Assembly (NCBI GenBank): GCA_011050525.1 | Contig: DRFO01000043.1 | Location: 1 to 64,000 of the forward strand | DNA: 64,000 nucleotides | Source: Halopseudomonas xinjiangensis | GTDB taxonomy: Bacteria > Pseudomonadota > Gammaproteobacteria > Pseudomonadales > Pseudomonadaceae | Direction of reading: 5' to 3' | Part shown: in pieces, positions 47,201 through 56,760 of the stretch | Numbering within the stretch: position 1 is the stretch's first letter | Layout: each line of letters starts with the position of its first letter | The notes under the pieces: model-generated | The model's database searches: none | Seen by the model: the letters and a program-made list of their open reading frames with translations, nothing else | What the model was told of the DNA's origin: nothing | Translations under genes and position numbers: made by a program

Positions 47201-47385
47201 GCGCAGGAGCGGGTAGCTCGCACGCTATCGGCACCGGGGTCATCGGCGGGATGATAACCGCAACCTTCCTGGCGATTTTCTGGGTACCGCTGTTCTTCGT
47301 AATGGTGTCGTCGGTATTCGCCAGAAAAGATGACAGAACGGAGGCCGAACCCGCACTCGATACTGCCCCGCAAACGTCTATCTGA
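44230..47385 (+). CDS. RND multidrug efflux permease, MexB/TtgB type (HAE1)
   Basis: 1051 residues, HAE-1 family length. [20 protein letters not shown] opens the first helix; the proton-relay aspartates lie in [19 protein letters not shown]; the porter and docking segments ([36 protein letters not shown]) and the final helices ([20 protein letters not shown]) are intact. Exports hydrophobic drugs and solvents using proton motive force. Six bases after the adaptor. No outer-membrane factor gene follows, so the pump must use one encoded elsewhere. Confidence 0.94.
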   Translation: MSRFFIDRPIFAWVIALVIMLAGGLAVLNLPVNQYPEIAPPAIRIQVAYPGASAQTVQDTVVQVIEQQLNGIDGLRYISSVSNSDGSMQINVTFDQGTDPDIAQVQVQNKLQLATPMLPQEVQQQGIRVTKSTSGFLMVVGVVSSDGSMTRDDLSDYIISNIQDPLSRTEGVGDFQVFGAPYAMRIWLDPAKLNNFQMTPMEVSAAVSAQNVQVSSGQLGGLPAVPGQQLTATIIGKTRLQTPEQFRNILLKVASDGSQVRLRDVARVAMGAQTYNYSAQFNGKPASGIAVNLATGANALDTARAVKQTIADLEPFFPQGMEIVYPFETAPVVSESITGVVHTLLEAVVLVFVVMYLFLQNFRATLIPTLAVPVVILGTFGVLSLFGFSVNILTMFAMVLAIGLLVDDAIVVVENVERVMAEEGLSPLEATRKSMDQIQGALVGIGLVLSAVFIPMAFFGGSTGVIYRQFAVTIASAMTLSVLVALVFTPALCATMLKPIPKGEHHQKRGFFGWFNRIFNRGVNRYERSVIGILKRKTPFVLLYLVIVAVMAVLFTRIPSAFLPNEDQGVLFAQVQAPAGSTAERTQKTVDNMREYLLTEESDIVKSVFTVTGFSFAGRGQNSAIAFIGLKPWEERTEPEQSVFALADRARQYFSTLRDAQVNAFAPPAVMALGNATGFNLFLQDNSGVGHDTLMQARNQFLELAANHPALTSVRPNGLEDEPQYQLNIDDEQARVLGVSLSDINSTQSITWGSSYINDFIDRGRVKRVYIQGEAAARMNPDDLNKWFVRNNEGDMVPFNAFASGEWVYGSPKLSRYNGVASMEIMGEAAPGFSTGEAMAAVEEIATKLPEGVGVAWTGLSYEERISGDQAPMLYALSLLVVFLCLAALYESWSIPLVVLLVVPLGVIGALLATLGRGLSNDVFFQVGLLTTVGLTAKNAILIVEFAKDLHEQGMSLFDAAVEACRMRLRPIIMTSLAFTLGVVPLALASGAGAGSSHAIGTGVIGGMITATFLAIFWVPLFFVMVSSVFARKDDRTEAEPALDTAPQTSI

Positions 47386-47444
47386 CGGCAAGCCCCGCAC
47401 AGGCACAGCAACGCACTGGGCGGCCAATTACCAGCCTTTGCGAA

Positions 47445-47476
47445 CTTCCCCCAGATCGGCATCAGTCTGGGGGAAG
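47445..47476. terminator. Terminator between the RND operon and DUF533 gene
   Basis: 11-bp perfect stem CTTCCCCCAGA / TCTGGGGGAAG with a 10-base loop, 60 bases past the permease stop. Convergent genes on both sides; no long T-tract. Confidence 0.6.
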
Positions 47477-47512
47477 CTGCATCGCTACTAAACCGCATTG
47501 ACTCCGCCTGCC

Positions 47513-48229
47513 TCAGCGCAGATTTTCCAGCGCCTGGGTTTCCAGCTCCGCTTTCAATGAGGGGTCCAGCTTCAGCTGCCGGGCCAGCTCATCCAGGTAG
47601 GCGCGCTCCATATAGCTTTCTTCGTCGACCATCAGAATGCTTGCCAGATACATCTCTGCGGCAATTTCCGGCGTCGTTGCCGAACGAGCCACTTCGGTCG
47701 GATCCAAAGGTTTGCGCAACTCCTGATCGAACCACCGTTGCAGTTGTGGATCATTGGTGAGCTTGGACACTTCGCCATCAATCATTTCCCGCTCGCGTTC
47801 ATCGATATGTCCGTCGGCCTTGGCCGCTCCGATGACCGCCCGCAGAATCGCGTGGCTGTGCTCTTCCATCTCAGCGGGCGATACCCGATCAACCGTTTGC
47901 AGCTGGCGCTGACCCGCAACACTCTGGCTCTGGTTCTGGTTCTGCTGTTGAGCCTGCCAATTGCTATAGGCCTTGTAGGCGACTACACCCAGCGCCGCGA
48001 GCCCTCCGTAAGTCAACGCCTTGCCACCCATTTTTCGAGCTTTCTTGTTACCCATCAGCATACCGATGGCCCCGCCCCCAAGCGCGCCTCCGCCGGCCCC
48101 ACCGAGCAGGCCACCCAACTGTGAAGTGATTCCTGAAGAACCGGATCCCAGGGATTTACCGGATGCCTGTTTCTGCAGCATATCCTTCCCGGTATTGAGC
48201 AACTGGTCGAGCAGACTTCGAGTATTCAT
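47513..48229 (-). CDS. DUF533 / TerB-like inner-membrane-associated protein
   Basis: 238 residues. MNTRSLLDQLLNTGKDMLQK at the start, then a glycine-rich segment with a short hydrophobic stretch (GGLLGGAGGGALGGGAIGML), a second hydrophobic stretch (KALTYGGLAALGVVAYKAYS), a Q-rich linker, and a C-terminal helical TerB-like domain (AVIGAAKADGHIDEREREMI; ILMVDEESYMERAYLDELAR). This is the DUF533/YebE pattern; molecular role unknown. Confidence 0.82.
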   Translation of the reverse strand: MNTRSLLDQLLNTGKDMLQKQASGKSLGSGSSGITSQLGGLLGGAGGGALGGGAIGMLMGNKKARKMGGKALTYGGLAALGVVAYKAYSNWQAQQQNQNQSQSVAGQRQLQTVDRVSPAEMEEHSHAILRAVIGAAKADGHIDEREREMIDGEVSKLTNDPQLQRWFDQELRKPLDPTEVARSATTPEIAAEMYLASILMVDEESYMERAYLDELARQLKLDPSLKAELETQALENLR

Positions 48230-48427
48230 CGATACCTCTACTAGTATATGGTTGAGCCGTAGGGAGGGTGTCCCGTGTTGAGGCTTGGACCTATTATGCT
48301 GAAAAAGATTAACTGAGCCTTAAAAGTTCGCTTTTCGACGATCAGGCGCGGCGTAGCGCCCAGTGGGCGAGATCTACCACAATACCAACAAACCCTGGTC
48401 GTACCAGGGCACTGTTCAGGCTTCGAA

Positions 48428-50032
48428 ATGATTGATTACAGTAAAAAACGTTTTCTGGTAGTAGACGATTTTTCCGACTTCCGCTCTTCTGTCACCGGCA
48501 TGCTGCGCCAGATGGCGGTGCAGAACGTCGACACAGCGGCCAATGGGGACGAAGCGCTAGCCCAGTGCCGGCGCAATGCCTACGACATCATTCTCCACGA
48601 TTACAATCTGGGCGCCGGCAAGAACGGGCAACAGGTCCTGGAAGAGTTGCACCACGCAAAATTGATCAGCCCGCACTGTATTTTTGTGATGGTGACCGCC
48701 GAAAGCAGCCAGGCGATGGTCATGGCCGCGCTGGAATGCGAGCCGGACGCCTATCTGACCAAGCCCTTCAATCGTGCCAGCCTGCAACAGCGACTGGACA
48801 AGCTGGTTGAACGGAAAAATGCACTGAAGCCGATACTGGATGCCCTGGAGAAAAACGACCAGCAAACTGTAGTAACAGCCAGTGAAAAAGCAATGGCCGC
48901 TCTTCCACGGTTTGCGCCCCAGTGTCAGCGCTATCTTGCCACCGCGCTCGAATCGCTGGGTAAACACGCCGAACTTGAAAAGCTGCTGGAAGGACTCGTC
49001 AATGACCGGCCGATGCCCTGGGCTCTCGTGGCGCTGGCCGATCACTGGCAGCGTATCGGGCAGCTCGACAAGGCTGAAGCGCTGTATAACAAGGCTATCG
49101 GCCTGTTCCCGATGGTGCCCGCCTTGTATGACGGACTTGCCGCCATAGCTGCCGCACAGGGCGATACCGCCAAGGCGCAGGAGTACCTGCAGCAAGGCAT
49201 ACGCATCTCGCCTAACAGCCTGTCGCGCCAGGCCGAACTGGGCAAACTGGCCCAGGCCAACGATAATCATGAACAGGCAATAAGGGCCTTTCGCCAGGCG
49301 GTGGAACTGGGGCGAAACTCGGTGTTTCGCGATCCGGAAAACCATCTGGCGCTGGCTACCAGCCTGACCGATCAGGCCGGAGACTCCAGTCTCAACTCGC
49401 GGGCCCTGGTCGAAATTCGCCAGACCCTGGGCGAGCTGAACAAAACCTGGAAGGATGACCCGGTGCTGGCAGTGCGGTCCGACCTGACCCAGGCCCGCAC
49501 CCTGGCCAAGACCGGACAAACCGACGAGGCCAACCGCCTGGCCCAGGCGGCGGCGGAAAAAATCACCACACTGGACAAGTTCTTTTCAGCGGAAACCGCC
49601 CTGGTAGTCGCCGCGCAACTGCGCAACCTCGGCCAGGATAAGCAGGCAGACGAAGTGCTGAGTACCTGCGCCGAAATGTATGGCGACGATCCCAAGGTCA
49701 TGGCGGGTGTCGCGTCGCAAACCCAGGACCCGGCAATTCTGAGCGCCGGTGCCCAGGCGCAGACCTGGAATCGCGAGGGCATTCGCTGCTACCAGAAAAA
49801 GCAGTTTCCCGAGGCCCTGGAGCTGTTCCGCAAGGCCTGGAACAGTCAGCCGCGCAACGTGAGCTTTGCCCTGAACACCGCGCAGTCTCTGCTCAGGCTC
49901 CTGGCAGCTCAACCTGATGCAAGCCTCAAGGAGGAGTGTCTGCAGTGCCTGCAGCAGGTGCGCAGCATGCCTGAATCCGACCATCGCTATGAGCGCTACC
50001 AGAAACTGTGCGCCACTGTGGACAAGCTATGA
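48428..50032 (+). CDS. Response regulator with TPR output region
   Basis: 534 residues. Residues 1-125 are a receiver domain: acidic pair in FLVVDDFSDFR, phospho-Asp in DIILHDYNLG, Thr in FVMVTAESSQ, Lys in AYLTKPFNR. The rest is a chain of TPR-like helical repeats (WALVALADHWQRIGQLDKAEALYNKAI, AIAAAQGDTAKAQEYLQQGI, CYQKKQFPEALELFRKAWNS, each given in part) and no DNA-binding domain. So it likely signals through protein contacts. It overlaps the kinase gene by ATGA, a clear two-gene unit. Confidence 0.85.
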   Translation: MIDYSKKRFLVVDDFSDFRSSVTGMLRQMAVQNVDTAANGDEALAQCRRNAYDIILHDYNLGAGKNGQQVLEELHHAKLISPHCIFVMVTAESSQAMVMAALECEPDAYLTKPFNRASLQQRLDKLVERKNALKPILDALEKNDQQTVVTASEKAMAALPRFAPQCQRYLATALESLGKHAELEKLLEGLVNDRPMPWALVALADHWQRIGQLDKAEALYNKAIGLFPMVPALYDGLAAIAAAQGDTAKAQEYLQQGIRISPNSLSRQAELGKLAQANDNHEQAIRAFRQAVELGRNSVFRDPENHLALATSLTDQAGDSSLNSRALVEIRQTLGELNKTWKDDPVLAVRSDLTQARTLAKTGQTDEANRLAQAAAEKITTLDKFFSAETALVVAAQLRNLGQDKQADEVLSTCAEMYGDDPKVMAGVASQTQDPAILSAGAQAQTWNREGIRCYQKKQFPEALELFRKAWNSQPRNVSFALNTAQSLLRLLAAQPDASLKEECLQCLQQVRSMPESDHRYERYQKLCATVDKL

Positions 50033-50721
50033 GCGACGACGAAGCGAGCCTGGACTTTTCTACTGTCATCGCCTCGACCGTCCACGACATGAAAAACTCG
50101 CTGGGCCTGCTGATGCAGGCCTATACCGAGGCACTGGCCAATCTGCCAGCCGATGCGAGCGAGACGCGGGAGCACGGGATAGTCGAGTACGAGTCGCTGC
50201 GCCTGAATGGCATGCTGGTGCAGATGCTCGGCCTGTACAAGCTGCAGGTTCACCAACTGCCGCTGAGGCCCACCTGGATGGAAGTGGACGATTTCCTGGA
50301 GGCCCAACTGGCCCGGCACGACAACATTCTGCGCGCCCGTCATATCAGCGGCACCTACACCCTGGACGACCCCGGCATGATGGGCTTCTTCGATCCCGAG
50401 CTGGTGGGCTCGGTGGTGTCCAACGTCATCAACAATTCCATCCGATACGCCAAATCGGCCATCCATCTGCACGCCTCCATGGATGAGGAGCAACTGGTCC
50501 TGTCCATAAGCGATGACGGGGCTGGATACCCCCAGGTGATGATCGACAAACAGTCCGAGTACGTCCTGGGCATCGACATGAGCACCGGCAGTACCGGACT
50601 TGGACTTTATTTTGGCGAGCGCATCGCACGCCTGCATCAGCGCAACGGCGCGAAGGGACACATACAGCTCAGCAACGACTGCGCGCTGGGTGGCGGCGAG
50701 TTCCGCATCTGGCTGCCCTAG
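50029..50721 (+). CDS. Soluble sensor histidine kinase, partner of the TPR response regulator
   Basis: 230 residues from ATG 50029, which overlaps the regulator stop. Phospho-acceptor His in STVHDMKNSLGLLMQAY, N-box VVSNVINNSIRYA, G1 ISDDGAGYP, G2 GSTGLGLYFGERIA. No sensor domain and no membrane helix, so its input must come from another protein or from the TPR protein itself. Cytoplasmic. Confidence 0.86.
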   Translation: MSDDEASLDFSTVIASTVHDMKNSLGLLMQAYTEALANLPADASETREHGIVEYESLRLNGMLVQMLGLYKLQVHQLPLRPTWMEVDDFLEAQLARHDNILRARHISGTYTLDDPGMMGFFDPELVGSVVSNVINNSIRYAKSAIHLHASMDEEQLVLSISDDGAGYPQVMIDKQSEYVLGIDMSTGSTGLGLYFGERIARLHQRNGAKGHIQLSNDCALGGGEFRIWLP

Positions 50722-50851
50722 CGGGCAGCGCCTTCCTGCCCAGCGGTTATGATCCGTCAACACCAACGCTACTAACCGTTTTCAGGCCGGCCTGGTAGCG
50801 CTAGCCTCCACCGCTTCGAATTTTGCCCACGTCATACCGGAGATCGTCCGC

Positions 50852-52522
50852 ATGTTTGACCGTCACTATCAGGTCTGGCCCGCTCAGGTGCCGCATTTCC
50901 TCGAGCTGCCTCAAACCAGCCTGTATACCAATCTGACCATTTCCGCGCTGCGCTATCCCGAGCATCCAGCCATCATCTATTACGGCACGGCACTGTCATA
51001 CCGCGAACTGGAACGTCAGGCCAACGCATTGGCTGGCTATCTGCAGAGTGCAGGGGTAAAGGCCGGCGACCGGGTACTGCTGTATATGCAGAACAGTCCG
51101 CAGTTCGTTATCGGCTTCTATGCCATCCTGCGCGCCAATGCGGTGGTGGTGCCGGTCAATCCGATGAATCGCAAGGCCGAGCTGGACTACCTGCTCGACG
51201 ACACCGAGGCCCAGGTCGCACTATGCGGACTGGAGCTGCTGGACAACGTTGCAGGGCTGGTCGACGAGGGCAAGCTGCGGGAGGTGGTAGTCAGCGCCTA
51301 TGCAGAATATGTGCGCGAGCCCACTTCGCTGGATCTGCCCGATGCGGTCAAGCTGTCTGCAACACTACCCGTGCGGCCTGGAATCACCCATTGGCAGGAC
51401 GCGCTGTCCTCCGGGCACAGTCCGGGCCCGCTTACCACCGGCCCGAATGATCTCTGCGTCATCCCTTACAGCTCGGGCACCACTGGCAACCCCAAGGGGT
51501 GCGTGCACACCCACCACAGTGTCATGGCCACTACCGTCTACTGTTCGGTTTGGGGCAACGCCCAGCACCAGAGCGTGACGCTGGTATCGGTCCCTATGTT
51601 CCATGTCACCGGCATGCAGGTGTGCATGAACTCCTCCATTTATATCGGCGGCACGCAGGTCGTGATGACGCGCTGGGATCGCAAGGTGGCGGCACAGTTG
51701 ATCCAGGATCATGGCATCAGCAGCTGGCGTAATATCTCGACGATGGTCGTCGATCTGCTGTCCGAGCCGAGCATTGATCAATACGACCTGAGCAGCCTTA
51801 AGGCCATTGGCGGCGGTGGCGCACCCATGCCTGCTGCGGTCGCCGCCAAGCTGGAAAGCAAAACCGGACTGCACTATTCCGAGGGTTATGGACTGTCGGA
51901 GACCATCAGCGCGACCCATATGAATCCGCCGCAGGCGCCCAAGCCACAGTGTCTCGGCATTCCTATCATCGGCGTGGATGCGAGGGTTATCGACGTCGAT
52001 TCCCTCCAGGAAGTCGGGCCGGGTGAGACGGGCGAGATTATCCTGCATGGAGAACAGTTGTTTCAGGGTTACTGGCGCCGAGACCAAGCCACGGCAGAAG
52101 CCTTCATTGAGCTGGACGGCAAGCGCTTCTTCCGCTCCGGCGACATCGGCCATTACGACGAGGAGGGTTACTTCTTCCTGGTCGACCGCGTGAAACGCAT
52201 GATCAACGCCTCGGGCTTCAAGGTCTGGCCAGCGGAGGTGGAGTCTCTGTTGTATGGGCATCGCGGTGTGAAGGAGGTGTGCATCATCTCCGTGCCCGAC
52301 GAGCGACGCGGCGAAACGGTCAAGGCCGTGGTGGTATGTGCGGCTGGCCATGAGGCGCTTTTAGCCGATGAGCTGATCGCCTGGTGCCAGGACAACATGT
52401 CTGCCTACAAATGTCCGAAAATCGTGGAGTTTACTGACAGCTTACCCAAGTCGCCCACGGGCAAGATCATGTGGCGGGCTCTTCAGGAACAGGAATGGGC
52501 CAAGTCGACGGCGCCACGCTGA
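50852..52522 (+). CDS. Acyl-CoA synthetase (AMP-forming), long-chain fatty acid-CoA ligase type
   Basis: 556 residues of the ANL superfamily: P-loop-like YSSGTTGNPKGCVHTHHSVM, YGLSETISATHMNPP, FFRSGDIGHYDEEGYFFLVDR and the C-terminal Lys in KSPTGKIMWRAL. Activates a fatty or aromatic acid through an acyl-AMP and transfers it to CoA; the substrate cannot be read from sequence. Start ATG 50852 is preceded by a weak GGAG (ACCGGAGATCG). Confidence 0.87.
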   Translation: MFDRHYQVWPAQVPHFLELPQTSLYTNLTISALRYPEHPAIIYYGTALSYRELERQANALAGYLQSAGVKAGDRVLLYMQNSPQFVIGFYAILRANAVVVPVNPMNRKAELDYLLDDTEAQVALCGLELLDNVAGLVDEGKLREVVVSAYAEYVREPTSLDLPDAVKLSATLPVRPGITHWQDALSSGHSPGPLTTGPNDLCVIPYSSGTTGNPKGCVHTHHSVMATTVYCSVWGNAQHQSVTLVSVPMFHVTGMQVCMNSSIYIGGTQVVMTRWDRKVAAQLIQDHGISSWRNISTMVVDLLSEPSIDQYDLSSLKAIGGGGAPMPAAVAAKLESKTGLHYSEGYGLSETISATHMNPPQAPKPQCLGIPIIGVDARVIDVDSLQEVGPGETGEIILHGEQLFQGYWRRDQATAEAFIELDGKRFFRSGDIGHYDEEGYFFLVDRVKRMINASGFKVWPAEVESLLYGHRGVKEVCIISVPDERRGETVKAVVVCAAGHEALLADELIAWCQDNMSAYKCPKIVEFTDSLPKSPTGKIMWRALQEQEWAKSTAPR

Positions 52523-52544
52523 CAATCGAAGCACCGATAACAGA

Positions 52545-52564
52545 TGCCGAGCGAACACTCGGCA
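52545..52564. terminator. Hairpin between convergent genes
   Basis: 7-bp stem TGCCGAG / CTCGGCA with a 6-base loop, between the acyl-CoA ligase stop and the convergent reductase gene. Short, no clear T-tract. Confidence 0.4.
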
Positions 52565-52591
52565 CCTGTTACGGACAATCAATCTGGTCGA

Positions 52592-53614
52592 TCAATCAGC
52601 GATGTGGACCAGTTGCTTGCCGAAGTTCCTGCCTTTGAGCAGACCCTTGAAGGCTTCGACTGCATTTTCCAGACCTTCAGCAACCGTTTCCTGATATTTG
52701 AGCTTGCCAGAGGCAATCTGATCAGCGAGCAGATTGGTGATCTCCTGATGCTTGTCCTGCCATTCGGTAACCAGAAAGAAGCGGTGCTCAGGCTTGTCTT
52801 CCATGGCGCCAAACACATGAAACGGCGTTTCAACCTTGCTGGCATCCTCGGCGTTATACGCTGAAACGTAGCCACAGATCGGCACGCGCGAGCCGGAGTT
52901 GAGCAACTTGGCCACCGCTCGGGTTACCGCTCCGCCGACGTTTTCAAAATACACATCAATACCATCCGGGCATGCGGCCTTGAGATCGGCTTCCAGGTTG
53001 CCCGCCTTGTAGTCGACGCAGGCATCGAAGCCAAGCTCTTCGACAACGTAGCGGCACTTCTCTTCCCCGCCAGCCACCCCGACTACCCGGCAGCCGAGTT
53101 GTTTGGCTGTCTGGCCCACCACCGTACCGACCGGGCCAGAGGCCGCAGATACAACGACGGTTTCACCCGCTTTGGGTTTGCCGACATACATCAGGCCGCA
53201 ATAACCGGTGCGTCCGGGCATACCGGCAACGCCAAGAAAGGCCTGCAGCGGAACGTCTTTGGCATCGACCTTGTAAACCATAGGCGCGTCGCCTGGGATG
53301 ATGCTGTACTCCTGCCAGCCGGAATAACTGGTAACCACGTCGCCGACGCTGTATTTGTCGGACCTGGACTCAACCACACGGCCAACGCTTTCACCGACGA
53401 TGGGCTCGCCAATACCAATCGGGTCCATGTAGCCCTTGCTGTCATTCATCCGGGGCCGCATGTAAGGGTCAAGGGACAGCCACAGGGTTTTGATCAGCAC
53501 TTCCCCATCTTTGAGTTCACGTACTGATTCTTCCTTCAGAACCAGGTCGCCGTCCTGAATTTCACCTTGAGGGCGCTTACTTAAAACGATTTTTCGATTG
53601 GTATGAGCAGACAT
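52592..53614 (-). CDS. NADP-dependent enone/alkenal reductase (CurA/PTGR-like MDR)
   Basis: 340 residues: RKIVLSKRPQGEIQDGDLVL, LKTLWLSLDPYMRPRMNDSK, the VVVSAASGPVGTVVGQTAKQLG nucleotide site and GGAVTRAVAKLLN are typical of the leukotriene B4 dehydrogenase/CurA branch. Zinc-free. Reduces the double bond of alpha,beta-unsaturated carbonyls with NADPH. No obvious operon partner; 53615-53774 holds no gene. Confidence 0.87.
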   Translation of the reverse strand: MSAHTNRKIVLSKRPQGEIQDGDLVLKEESVRELKDGEVLIKTLWLSLDPYMRPRMNDSKGYMDPIGIGEPIVGESVGRVVESRSDKYSVGDVVTSYSGWQEYSIIPGDAPMVYKVDAKDVPLQAFLGVAGMPGRTGYCGLMYVGKPKAGETVVVSAASGPVGTVVGQTAKQLGCRVVGVAGGEEKCRYVVEELGFDACVDYKAGNLEADLKAACPDGIDVYFENVGGAVTRAVAKLLNSGSRVPICGYVSAYNAEDASKVETPFHVFGAMEDKPEHRFFLVTEWQDKHQEITNLLADQIASGKLKYQETVAEGLENAVEAFKGLLKGRNFGKQLVHIAD

Positions 53615-53774
53615 GGAGTGCCTCGCTTGATTGAGAATGGAGGGATGATCTCCCTTACACCCCGATCATAAACCAGGGCTGCATCAAGATGCGGCGAAGC
53701 TGAACACTATTCACGGCCCTGATTGCGGGACAATTGGCTGGCCGAAACGCAATCCGGTTCCTGTCAGGAATAAT

Positions 53775-54314
53775 TCAGCGGGCCCACTCCTCGGCCATAT
53801 GCTGATCCTTGAGCCGGACATAATTGTTGGCAGAGTAGGTGAAAAATGCCTTTTCCTCATCGGTCAACGTACGGATCTCCCTGGCCGGGCTGCCAACATA
53901 CAAATGACCACTCCTCAAGGTCCGGTTTGCCGGAACCAGACTACCGGCCCCGACTATTACTTCATCTTCAACAACAGCCCCGTCCATGATGATGCTGCCC
54001 ATCCCGATAAGCGCCCGGTTGCCGATAGTGCAGCCATGCAACAAAACCTTGTGCCCTATGGTCACATCATCACCAATGACCAATGGATAACCGGCGGGAT
54101 TGAAGGGACCCGCGTGGGTGATATGCAGCACGCTGCCATCCTGCACACTGGTACGCGCGCCAATGCGAATGTGTAGCATATCGCCACGCACTACCACCGC
54201 AGGCCATATCGAACAGTCATCGCCAATGGTCACATCACCGAGTACCACCGATGAAGGATCAACGAAGACCCCGCGGCCAAGCTGCGGGGTCTTGCCGCCG
54301 AAGGGTCTCACATT
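53775..54314 (-). CDS. Gamma-class carbonic anhydrase family protein
   Basis: 179 residues forming a left-handed beta-helix: hexapeptide repeats (VVLGDVTIGDDCSIWPAVVV, IRIGARTSVQDGSVLHI, VTIGHKVLLHGCTIGNRALI) with the zinc-ligand histidines in VLHITHAG, IGHKVLLHGC. Close to the YrdA/PaaY group, where carbonic anhydrase activity is weak or unproven. I chose ATG 54314 (MNVRPFGG); in-frame ATGs lie further upstream at 54323 and 54353. Divergent from prlC, a remembered pseudomonad neighbourhood. Confidence 0.85.
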   Translation of the reverse strand, partial: NVRPFGGKTPQLGRGVFVDPSSVVLGDVTIGDDCSIWPAVVVRGDMLHIRIGARTSVQDGSVLHITHAGPFNPAGYPLVIGDDVTIGHKVLLHGCTIGNRALIGMGSIIMDGAVVEDEVIVGAGSLVPANRTLRSGHLYVGSPAREIRTLTDEEKAFFTYSANNYVRLKDQHMAEEWAR

Positions 54315-54445
54315 CATAGATTCCATCTCATCAAGGAAAGCTCTTGATACCATTAATTAAAGCCAGTGGCCGTGCCAAACACAGTCATATTAAATAAGAT
54401 GATAGTCAAAGTCCGCGCTTTATCGACCCAGGATACCTAAACGCC

Positions 54446-56488
54446 ATGTCAAACCCGCTGCTGCAATCCTATGACCTGCCCCCTTTCAGTGACATTCGCG
54501 CCGAGCACGTCAAACCGGCAATCGAACAGATCCTGGCTGACAATCGGGAGCAGCTGCACGCCCTGCTGGCGACCAGCCCCACCGAGTGGACCTGGGCAGA
54601 TCTGGTCGAGCCGCTGGATGAAACCGGCGAGCGCCTGTCGCGCGCCTGGTCCCCGGTAGGTCACCTGAACGCGGTGATGAACACGCCGGAGATGCGCGAC
54701 GCCTACAACAGTTGTCTGCCGCTATTAAGCCAGTATTCGACCGAGCTGGGACAGAACCAGGCGTTGTTCGAGGCCTATACCCAGCTGTCGAAAAGCGACT
54801 CGTTTGCTGAGCTGGACGCCACCCAGCAACTTATCATTGAACATACGCTACGCGATTTTCGTCTATCCGGTATTGCCCTGCCGGTTGATCAGCAGAAACG
54901 CTACGGTGAATTGCAGATGCGTCTCTCCGACCTACAGAGTAAATTTTCCAACAACGTGATGGACGCGACCCAGGCATGGACCAAGCATATTACCGATGCC
55001 GCCGCGCTGGATGGATTGCCTGAGTCTGCCTTGGCCCAAGCAAGGCAGGCGGCCGAAGCCCGTGATCTGGAAGGCTGGCTGATTACCCTTGAATTCCCCA
55101 GTTACTACGCTGTGATGACTTATGCGCATGATCGCTCGCTGCGCCAGGAACTCTATACCGCCTATAGCACGCGAGCTTCCGACCAGGGTCCGAATGCCGG
55201 ACAGAACGACAACGGTCCGCTGATCAAAGAAATCCTGTCTCTGCGCCAGGAACTGGCGGAGCTGCTTGGCTACGACAACTATGCAGAGCTGTCACTGGCG
55301 ACCAAAATGGCCGACAGTACCGACCAGGTGCTCGGATTCCTGCGTAACCTGGCCCAACGCAGCAAACCCGCCGCCGAAGCCGACTTGCAGGCGCTTCGCG
55401 AATACGCTGCCGAGCAGGGCTGCGATGACCTGCAAACCTGGGATCTGGGGTATTACAGCGAGAAACTGCAACAGCATCGCTACGCCATTTCACAGGAGGT
55501 TCTGCGCCCCTATTTTCCGGTCAATAAAGTCATTGACGGCATGTTCGATATTGCCGAGCGCTTGTACGGCATCAGCATTCGTGAAGTGGCCGAGTTTGAC
55601 CGCTGGCACCCGGATGCCCGGCTCTACGAAGTGGTAGAGGAAGGCGACGTGATCGGCCGGTTTTTCCTCGATCTGTATGCGCGCAGCAATAAACGTGGAG
55701 GAGCCTGGATGGACGCGGCGCGTGACCGCCGCCGGCTACCGGAAGGCATGGTGCAAAAGCCGGTGGCATACCTGGTGTGCAACTTCACGCCTTCACTGGG
55801 TGGCAAGCCTGCACTGCTGACGCACAACGAGGTCACTACGCTGTTCCACGAGTTTGGCCATGGTCTTCACCATCTGCTGACAAAGGTCGATTATCCATCC
55901 GCCTCGGGCATCAACGGCGTAGCTTGGGACGCGGTAGAACTGCCCAGCCAGTTCATGGAAAACTGGTGTTGGGAGCCGGAAGGCCTGGCGCTGATCGCCG
56001 GACACCATGAAACCGACGAACCCTTGCCGCAGGAATTGCTCGATAAAATGATGGCGGCGAGAAACTTCCAATCCGGTATGGGCATGTTGCGCCAGGTAGA
56101 ATTCTCACTTTTCGACTTTGAATTGCACGCCCGCCGTGTGCCCAATCGAAGCGTCCAGGATGTGCTCGATGCCGTGCGCAAAGAGACATCGTTGCTGAAC
56201 CCGCCGGCGTTCAACCGATTCCAGAATGGCTTTTCGCATATCTTCGCTGGAGGTTATGCGGCAGGTTACTACAGCTACAAATGGGCAGAAGTACTGTCCT
56301 CCGACGCGTTTTCACGTTTCGAGGAAGAGGGGATTTTCAACCCCGAAACCGGACGAGCATTCCGCGACAACATTCTCGCCCGGGGCGGCAGTCGTGAGCC
56401 GATGGATCTATTCGTGGCCTTCCGTGGACGGGAACCGTCCATCGACGCCTTGCTGCGACATAGCGGGCTTACCGGAGAAGCGGCATGA
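54446..56488 (+). CDS. prlC: Oligopeptidase A (M3 metallopeptidase)
   Basis: 680 residues, the expected length. Zinc motif HEFGH in TTLFHEFGHGLHHLLT, the downstream Glu in the VELPSQFMENWCWEPE region, and the M3 signature N-terminus NPLLQSYDLPPFSDIRAEHV. Degrades signal peptides and short peptides in the cytoplasm. Start ATG 54446. Its stop overlaps the next gene (ATGA). Confidence 0.94.
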   Translation: MSNPLLQSYDLPPFSDIRAEHVKPAIEQILADNREQLHALLATSPTEWTWADLVEPLDETGERLSRAWSPVGHLNAVMNTPEMRDAYNSCLPLLSQYSTELGQNQALFEAYTQLSKSDSFAELDATQQLIIEHTLRDFRLSGIALPVDQQKRYGELQMRLSDLQSKFSNNVMDATQAWTKHITDAAALDGLPESALAQARQAAEARDLEGWLITLEFPSYYAVMTYAHDRSLRQELYTAYSTRASDQGPNAGQNDNGPLIKEILSLRQELAELLGYDNYAELSLATKMADSTDQVLGFLRNLAQRSKPAAEADLQALREYAAEQGCDDLQTWDLGYYSEKLQQHRYAISQEVLRPYFPVNKVIDGMFDIAERLYGISIREVAEFDRWHPDARLYEVVEEGDVIGRFFLDLYARSNKRGGAWMDAARDRRRLPEGMVQKPVAYLVCNFTPSLGGKPALLTHNEVTTLFHEFGHGLHHLLTKVDYPSASGINGVAWDAVELPSQFMENWCWEPEGLALIAGHHETDEPLPQELLDKMMAARNFQSGMGMLRQVEFSLFDFELHARRVPNRSVQDVLDAVRKETSLLNPPAFNRFQNGFSHIFAGGYAAGYYSYKWAEVLSSDAFSRFEEEGIFNPETGRAFRDNILARGGSREPMDLFVAFRGREPSIDALLRHSGLTGEAA

Positions 56489-56751
56489 GCGAGACCCAGG
56501 TCATCAAACGGTTCATTGCTGGCGCAGTCTGCCCGGCCTGCAGCCAGATGGACACCATCCGCATGTTCCAGATCGATGGAGTGCCCAATCGTGAATGTGT
56601 GAATTGTGGTTATGCCGACACATTGGATGAGCGGGGCAACTCCGTGCCCCGCGAAATTCCCACCCGCGTGAATGCGCCGAAAATCGCCAAGCCCACCGCA
56701 CAAACCCAAACCGTGCAATTTTTCCCTAATCCACGCCTGAAAAAAAAATGA
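56485..56751 (+). CDS. YheV-like zinc ribbon protein
   Basis: 88 residues: two Cys pairs spaced as a zinc ribbon (AVCPACSQMD and RECVNCGYAD) after KRFIAGA, and a basic C-terminal end (FFPNPRLKKK). It matches the YheV/DUF2387 family usually encoded right after prlC. Overlaps the prlC stop by 4 bases, so it should be translationally coupled. Function unknown. Confidence 0.85.
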   Translation: MSETQVIKRFIAGAVCPACSQMDTIRMFQIDGVPNRECVNCGYADTLDERGNSVPREIPTRVNAPKIAKPTAQTQTVQFFPNPRLKKK

Positions 56752-56760
56752 GCTAGCGGA

